From an uncultured Oscillospiraceae bacterium (GTDB lineage: Bacteria > Bacillota > Clostridia > Oscillospirales > Oscillospiraceae), in NCBI GenBank assembly GCA_900759385.1, contig CAAEUZ010000042.1, positions 1-8,240 of the forward strand: a DNA stretch of 8,240 nucleotides, given 5' to 3'. Below are positions 5,882 through 8,240 of this stretch, piece by piece. The translations under genes and the position numbers were made by a program. The first letter of the stretch is position 1, and each line of letters starts with the position of its first letter. The notes below the pieces were generated by a model. It saw only the letters and a program-made list of their open reading frames with translations. It ran no database searches and was not told where the DNA came from.

Positions 5882-6080
5882 CGCCCACGTACTCCAATAT
5901 GTCCCCCGGCTGGCAGCCGAGCGCGCGGCAGAGCGCGTCGAGGGTGGTGAAGCGCACCGCCTTGGCCTTGCCGGTCTTGAGCACGGAGAGGTTCGCCATC
6001 GTGATGCCCACGCGCTCGGAGAGCTCCGTGAGGCTCATCTTGCGCCGGGCGAGCATTACGTCGAGATTAATTCTGATCAT
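5874..6080 (-). CDS. Small Xre-family regulator (YozG-like), partner of DUF2975 protein
   Basis: A 68-residue DNA-binding protein that is almost entirely one Cro/CI-type helix-turn-helix domain. It shows the family pattern INLDVMLARRKMSLTELSE (4-22), the turn and recognition helix VGITMANLSVLKTGKA (24-39), then TTLDALCRALGCQPGDILEY (45-64), the ending common to stand-alone Xre regulators. It starts 9 bases after the DUF2975 stop, with GAGGTGG bridging the gap. DUF2975 membrane proteins are commonly paired with such regulators, so it probably autoregulates this operon, possibly with the membrane partner influencing its activity. That link is inference; the fold call is secure. Confidence 0.9.
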   Translation of the reverse strand: MIRINLDVMLARRKMSLTELSERVGITMANLSVLKTGKAKAVRFTTLDALCRALGCQPGDILEYVGDE

Positions 6081-6089
6081 GCCGCCACC

Positions 6090-6569
6090 TCAGACCGTCA
6101 GGTCGTTCTCGGCCTGCATGTCCGCCGCCTTGCGCGTGAGGTGCGAGAGCGCCGCGCAGCACACCGCAATCGCCGCGCCGATGGAGCAGACGACGATGCC
6201 GGCAATTATCAGGGCGAAGTGCAGCATGTTCATGGCGCCCAGCACGCAGCCGGCTATGAGGTAGAGTATCACGTCCGCCAGCGCCAGATTGCTGCACATG
6301 CGCAGGCGCTTTGCGTTGTCATAGCAAAAGCTGTTGTCGCGGCCTATCTCTACGGCGATCTTCCACACCAGCGCGAGGAACACCAGCACCAGCAGCGCCG
6401 TCACCCAGAAAAATATCAGGCAGGGCAGGTACATGTATTCAAGCTCCGGGTAATACTCCACCGTGCGCTGCCCCAGCTTCGGTATCAGCACCAGTGAGAG
6501 GAAGAGTATAAACGCCGCGCCCACTGCAAGGACTATGCGCAGCCAGATTGAGAGTTCTTTTTGTTTCAC
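6090..6569 (-). CDS. DUF2975 membrane protein
   Basis: A 159-residue inner-membrane protein with four predicted helices at about 10-30, 49-72, 97-115 and 118-143. The start MKQKELSIWLRIV, the central EIGRDNSFCYDNAKRLRMCS (74-93) and the C-terminal AENDLTV (153-159) are typical of DUF2975 proteins, which usually sit directly before a small Xre gene as here. The start is the GTG at 6569: AAAGGCGGTG (6576-6585) precedes it at good spacing and the N-terminus fits the family. A GTG at 6602 lies inside the predicted -10 box and cannot be the start. First gene of the operon. Biochemical role unknown; a membrane sensor controlling the adjacent regulator is one possibility. Confidence 0.85.
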   Translation of the reverse strand: MKQKELSIWLRIVLAVGAAFILFLSLVLIPKLGQRTVEYYPELEYMYLPCLIFFWVTALLVLVFLALVWKIAVEIGRDNSFCYDNAKRLRMCSNLALADVILYLIAGCVLGAMNMLHFALIIAGIVVCSIGAAIAVCCAALSHLTRKAADMQAENDLTV

Positions 6570-6592
6570 GGCAAGCACCGCCTTTCGAGCTG

Positions 6593-6621
6593 AGTATAGC
6601 ACGGCGCATATCGAATTGCAA
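6593..6621 (-). promoter_or_regulatory. Sigma-A-type promoter of the eight-gene operon
   Basis: On the minus strand: -35 TTGCAA (6616-6621), 17-bp spacer, extended -10 TGCTATACT (-10 hexamer at 6593-6598), with AT-rich sequence upstream (6622-6660) that could act as an UP element. Predicted transcription start is near 6586, giving a leader of about 17 bases. Its -10 region matches that of the hydrolase-NUDIX promoter at 14 of 15 bases. Confidence 0.65.
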
Positions 6622-6664
6622 GTATAATTTATCGAATATCAATAATTATTTCATCTTAATCGAA
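6609..6664. promoter_or_regulatory. Three repeated ATCGAA words, weak Spo0A-box resemblance
   Basis: TATCGAA occurs at 6609-6615 and 6630-6636, exactly 21 bp apart (two helical turns), and AATCGAA at 6658-6664. The first two match the Spo0A box TGTCGAA at 6 of 7 positions but lack the conserved G at position 2. The first overlaps the spacer and -35 of the DUF2975 operon promoter. The bases ATCGAATAT (6631-6639) also fit the -10 pattern RnnGAATww of sigma-H, but the -35 candidate (6610-6618) is poor. Spo0A and sigma-H control spoIIA in Bacillus; assignment here is tentative. Confidence 0.25.
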
Positions 6665-6712
6665 AACTTTTCTTTTTCGCGCCCGGCGTCAGCCTTCGAG
6701 TGCGTTCGCGCG

Positions 6713-6734
6713 CGCCATCGCGTAAAATATGGCG
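6713..6734. promoter_or_regulatory. Inverted repeat around a -10-like hexamer before spoIIAA
   Basis: CGCCAT (6713-6718) and ATGGCG (6729-6734) flank 10 bases that contain TAAAAT (6723-6728), 27 bases before the spoIIAA ribosome binding site begins at 6745. No good -35 lies 16-18 bp upstream, so an activator-dependent promoter, an operator, or a small leader hairpin are all possible. Confidence 0.3.
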
Positions 6735-6760
6735 TATAGAACCTAAAAGGAGGAGGGTTT

Positions 6761-7081
6761 ATGCAGATAACGGCCGATTACGGCGCCGGACGGCTCATCA
6801 TACATCTCACCGGCGAGCTCGACCACCACAGCGCCCGTCCGGGCCTGAACGACATAGAACAGCTGCTTGACGAGTACATGCCCCGCGACGTGGTGCTGGA
6901 CATGTCGGGCCTCACCTTCATGGACTCGGCGGGCATAGCGCTCATACTGCGCACCGAGCGGCGTATGCGGCAGACCGGCGGCAGGGCGTGCATAGAGAAC
7001 CCGGCCAAGCAGCCTCTGCGCGTACTCGACGCCTCGGGCATAGACCGGATGATACCCGTAAGAGGAGGAATACGATCATGA
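6761..7081 (+). CDS. spoIIAA: Anti-sigma F factor antagonist SpoIIAA
   Basis: A STAS-domain protein that, when unphosphorylated, binds SpoIIAB and frees sigma-F in the forespore. Its 106 residues are close to but shorter than the roughly 117 of Bacillus. The STAS core is clear: the GELDHHSA segment (18-25), VVLDMSGLTFMDSAGIAL (44-61), and a LRVLDASGID region near the end. S56 in MDSAG is the expected site phosphorylated by SpoIIAB and dephosphorylated by SpoIIE. The ATG at 6761 follows AAAAGGAGGAGGG (6745-6757), the strongest ribosome binding site in the window, fitting a high need for the antagonist. The gene ends with an ATGA overlap into spoIIAB; its last codons carry that gene's ribosome binding site. 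Confidence 0.95.
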   Translation: MQITADYGAGRLIIHLTGELDHHSARPGLNDIEQLLDEYMPRDVVLDMSGLTFMDSAGIALILRTERRMRQTGGRACIENPAKQPLRVLDASGIDRMIPVRGGIRS

Positions 7082-7524
7082 AGGCGGACAACTACATAAA
7101 AATCGAGTTTCCCAGCCGCAGCGTCAACGAGGGCTTCGCCCGTGCCGCCGCCGCGGCCTTCGCCGCGCAGCTCGACCCCACCATGGAGGAGCTGGGCGAC
7201 ATCAAGACAGCCGTGAGCGAGGCGGTGACGAACTGCATAGTCCACGCCTACCCGGACGAGCTCGGCAAGATAACCATGCGACTGCGCATACTGGAAGGCG
7301 GCGAGCTGGAGATCTCCATCAAGGACACCGGCCGCGGCATAGAGGACGTGGCCAGGGCGCGCGAGCCGCTCTTCACCACCGGCGGCGAGGAGCGCAGCGG
7401 CATGGGCTTCACCATCATGGAGAGCTTCATGGACAAGCTGCGCGTGCGCTCCAAGCCCGGCAAGGGCACGACCGTGACCATGACCCGCGCCATAGCCAGG
7501 CGGGGCGCACAGGCGCATGACTGA
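7078..7524 (+). CDS. spoIIAB: Anti-sigma F factor and serine kinase SpoIIAB
   Basis: A GHKL-fold ATP-binding protein of 148 residues that binds and inhibits sigma-F before septation and phosphorylates SpoIIAA. Motifs: N box with E48 and N52 in SEAVTNCIVHAY; G1 box DTGRGI (83-88); lid EPLFTTG (97-103); G2 box ERSGMGF (105-111); and a final strand GTTVTMTR (130-137). Length matches the family. The ATG at 7078 follows AGAGGAGG and overlaps the spoIIAA stop by 4 bases; a frame opening further upstream (6988) lies inside spoIIAA and adds non-homologous residues. It overlaps sigF by 8 bases, consistent with tight co-translation and balanced anti-sigma and sigma levels. Confidence 0.96.
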   Translation: MKADNYIKIEFPSRSVNEGFARAAAAAFAAQLDPTMEELGDIKTAVSEAVTNCIVHAYPDELGKITMRLRILEGGELEISIKDTGRGIEDVARAREPLFTTGGEERSGMGFTIMESFMDKLRVRSKPGKGTTVTMTRAIARRGAQAHD

Positions 7525-8224
7525 CGAGACAGTCGAGTGCCTGCGCTCGGCCCGGGAGGGCGACCGCGAGGCCGCCGAAAAGCTGGTCACGGCCAACTCG
7601 GGGCTCATCTGGAGCGTGGCGCGGCGCTTTTTCGGCCGCGGCGTGGACTCAGACGACCTCTACCAGCTCGGCTGCGTGGGCTTCCTCAAGGCCATAGCGG
7701 GCTATGACGAGAGCTACGGCACGCAGTTTTCCACCTACGCCGTGCCCAAGATCTCCGGCGAGATACGCCGCTTTCTGCGCGACGACGGCGCGGTTAAGGT
7801 CTCGCGGGGCATAAAGGAACGCGCGGCGCTGATACGCTCTGCGCGGCAATCGCTCGAGCAGAAGCTGGGCCGCGAGCCGGCCCTGAGCGAGCTCGCCGCA
7901 GAGACCGGCCTCACGCCGGAGGACATCGCCGTGGCCGAGACCGCCACCGGCCCGGCCGAAAGCCTGCAGCGCGAGGCGGGCGACGACGGCTTCACGCTCG
8001 AGCAGATAATCGGTGACGACAGCGAGACCGAGCGCGTGCTCGAGCGCGTCTCCCTGCGCGAGGCCATAGACCAGCTGCCCGAGAGGGAGCGCCAGGTCAT
8101 CGCCCTGCGCTACTTCCACGACATGACGCAGGACGCCGCCTCGCGCGTGCTGGGCGTATCCCAGGTGCAGGTCTCGCGGCTGGAGCGCCGCGCCATAGGG
8201 CGGCTGCGGGAACTGCTGTCGTAG
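7517..8224 (+). CDS. sigF: RNA polymerase sigma-F factor
   Basis: The forespore-specific sigma factor (SpoIIAC), activated after asymmetric septation. The 235-residue length is close to the roughly 255 of Bacillus. Region 2 runs about 27-93, with DDLYQLGCVGFLKAI (46-60) and FSTYAVPKISGEIRRFLRDD (71-90), almost matching Bacillus SigF. VKVSRGIKE (93-101) begins region 3. Region 4 is at about 178-235, with ERERQVIALRYF and the helix-turn-helix SQVQVSRLERRA (215-226). The short variable N-terminus before residue 5 is typical. The ATG at 7517 overlaps spoIIAB by 8 bases with only a weak purine-rich site (AGGCGGGG) upstream, so expression is likely coupled to spoIIAB. No terminator follows in the window. 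The sigma-G alternative is rejected by the spoIIAA-spoIIAB context. Confidence 0.96.
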   Translation: MTDETVECLRSAREGDREAAEKLVTANSGLIWSVARRFFGRGVDSDDLYQLGCVGFLKAIAGYDESYGTQFSTYAVPKISGEIRRFLRDDGAVKVSRGIKERAALIRSARQSLEQKLGREPALSELAAETGLTPEDIAVAETATGPAESLQREAGDDGFTLEQIIGDDSETERVLERVSLREAIDQLPERERQVIALRYFHDMTQDAASRVLGVSQVQVSRLERRAIGRLRELLS

Positions 8225-8240
8225 GTGGAGTTTAAGATAT
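8225..8240 (+). other. Possible ribosome binding site of a further downstream gene
   Basis: GGTGGAG directly follows the sigF stop, then eight bases later the window ends in AT, which could be the first two bases of an ATG. If so, the spoIIA operon continues, for example into spoVA-type genes as in several Clostridia; this cannot be confirmed here. Confidence 0.35.

Noticed and set aside
6570..6602. GTG at 6602 as start of the DUF2975 gene
   Set aside because: It lies within the extended -10 element; the GTG at 6569 has a good ribosome binding site and gives the family N-terminus.
6622..6650. GTATA with a downstream AATAATTA as a sigma-F/G promoter for the spoIIA operon
   Set aside because: The -10 match to the sigma-G pattern is out of register and the region is simply AT-rich; too weak to list.

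Overview
The window looks like chromosome from a high-GC, endospore-forming member of the Clostridia, probably an Oscillospiraceae-like gut anaerobe. The main reasons are a complete spoIIA locus (spoIIAA-spoIIAB-sigF), a DUF2975 plus small Xre regulator pair, strong AGGAGG-type ribosome binding sites, ATGA-type gene overlaps and GC-rich codons. The taxonomic guess is inference; the sporulation locus is secure.

Layout. 1-205: no gene; it holds hairpins and looks like a dispersed intergenic repeat. 206-1377 (minus): a metal-dependent beta-lactamase-fold hydrolase followed by a NUDIX hydrolase of the ADP-ribose pyrophosphatase type, overlapping by 4 bp. 1378-1487: two back-to-back sigma-A-type promoters with -35 boxes only 7 bp apart. 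1488-2252 (plus): a membrane-anchored D,D-carboxypeptidase of the VanY/M15B type with a Pro-Thr linker. 2262-2295: a strong bidirectional terminator shared with the convergent operon.

2301-6569 (minus) is one eight-gene operon, read from right to left: DUF2975 membrane protein, small Xre regulator, two unrelated single-pass envelope proteins, two tandem paralogous single-pass envelope proteins, an AT-rich three-helix membrane protein, and a large DUF4173 multi-pass membrane protein. Gaps are -8 to +22 bp except for 68 bp before the DUF4173 gene. That gap contains the in-frame C-terminal remnant of a third copy of the paralogous envelope protein. The AT-rich gene therefore sits between two 33-bp imperfect direct repeats, a scar of duplication, insertion or replacement.

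6603-6760 is a divergent intergenic region with an AT-rich core, the DUF2975 operon promoter, repeated ATCGAA words that faintly resemble Spo0A boxes, and an inverted repeat around a -10-like hexamer. 6761-8224 (plus) encodes the anti-anti-sigma factor, anti-sigma kinase and forespore sigma factor, overlapping by 4 and 8 bp. The last bases (8225-8240) look like a ribosome binding site and perhaps the first two bases of a start codon for a further gene.

How they work together: SpoIIAA, SpoIIAB and SigF form the classical partner-switching module of early forespore gene expression. The eight-gene operon is best viewed as a self-contained cell-envelope membrane module with its own regulator; its function is not known from sequence. 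The carboxypeptidase trims peptidoglycan stem peptides. The NUDIX and beta-lactamase-fold genes are probably housekeeping.
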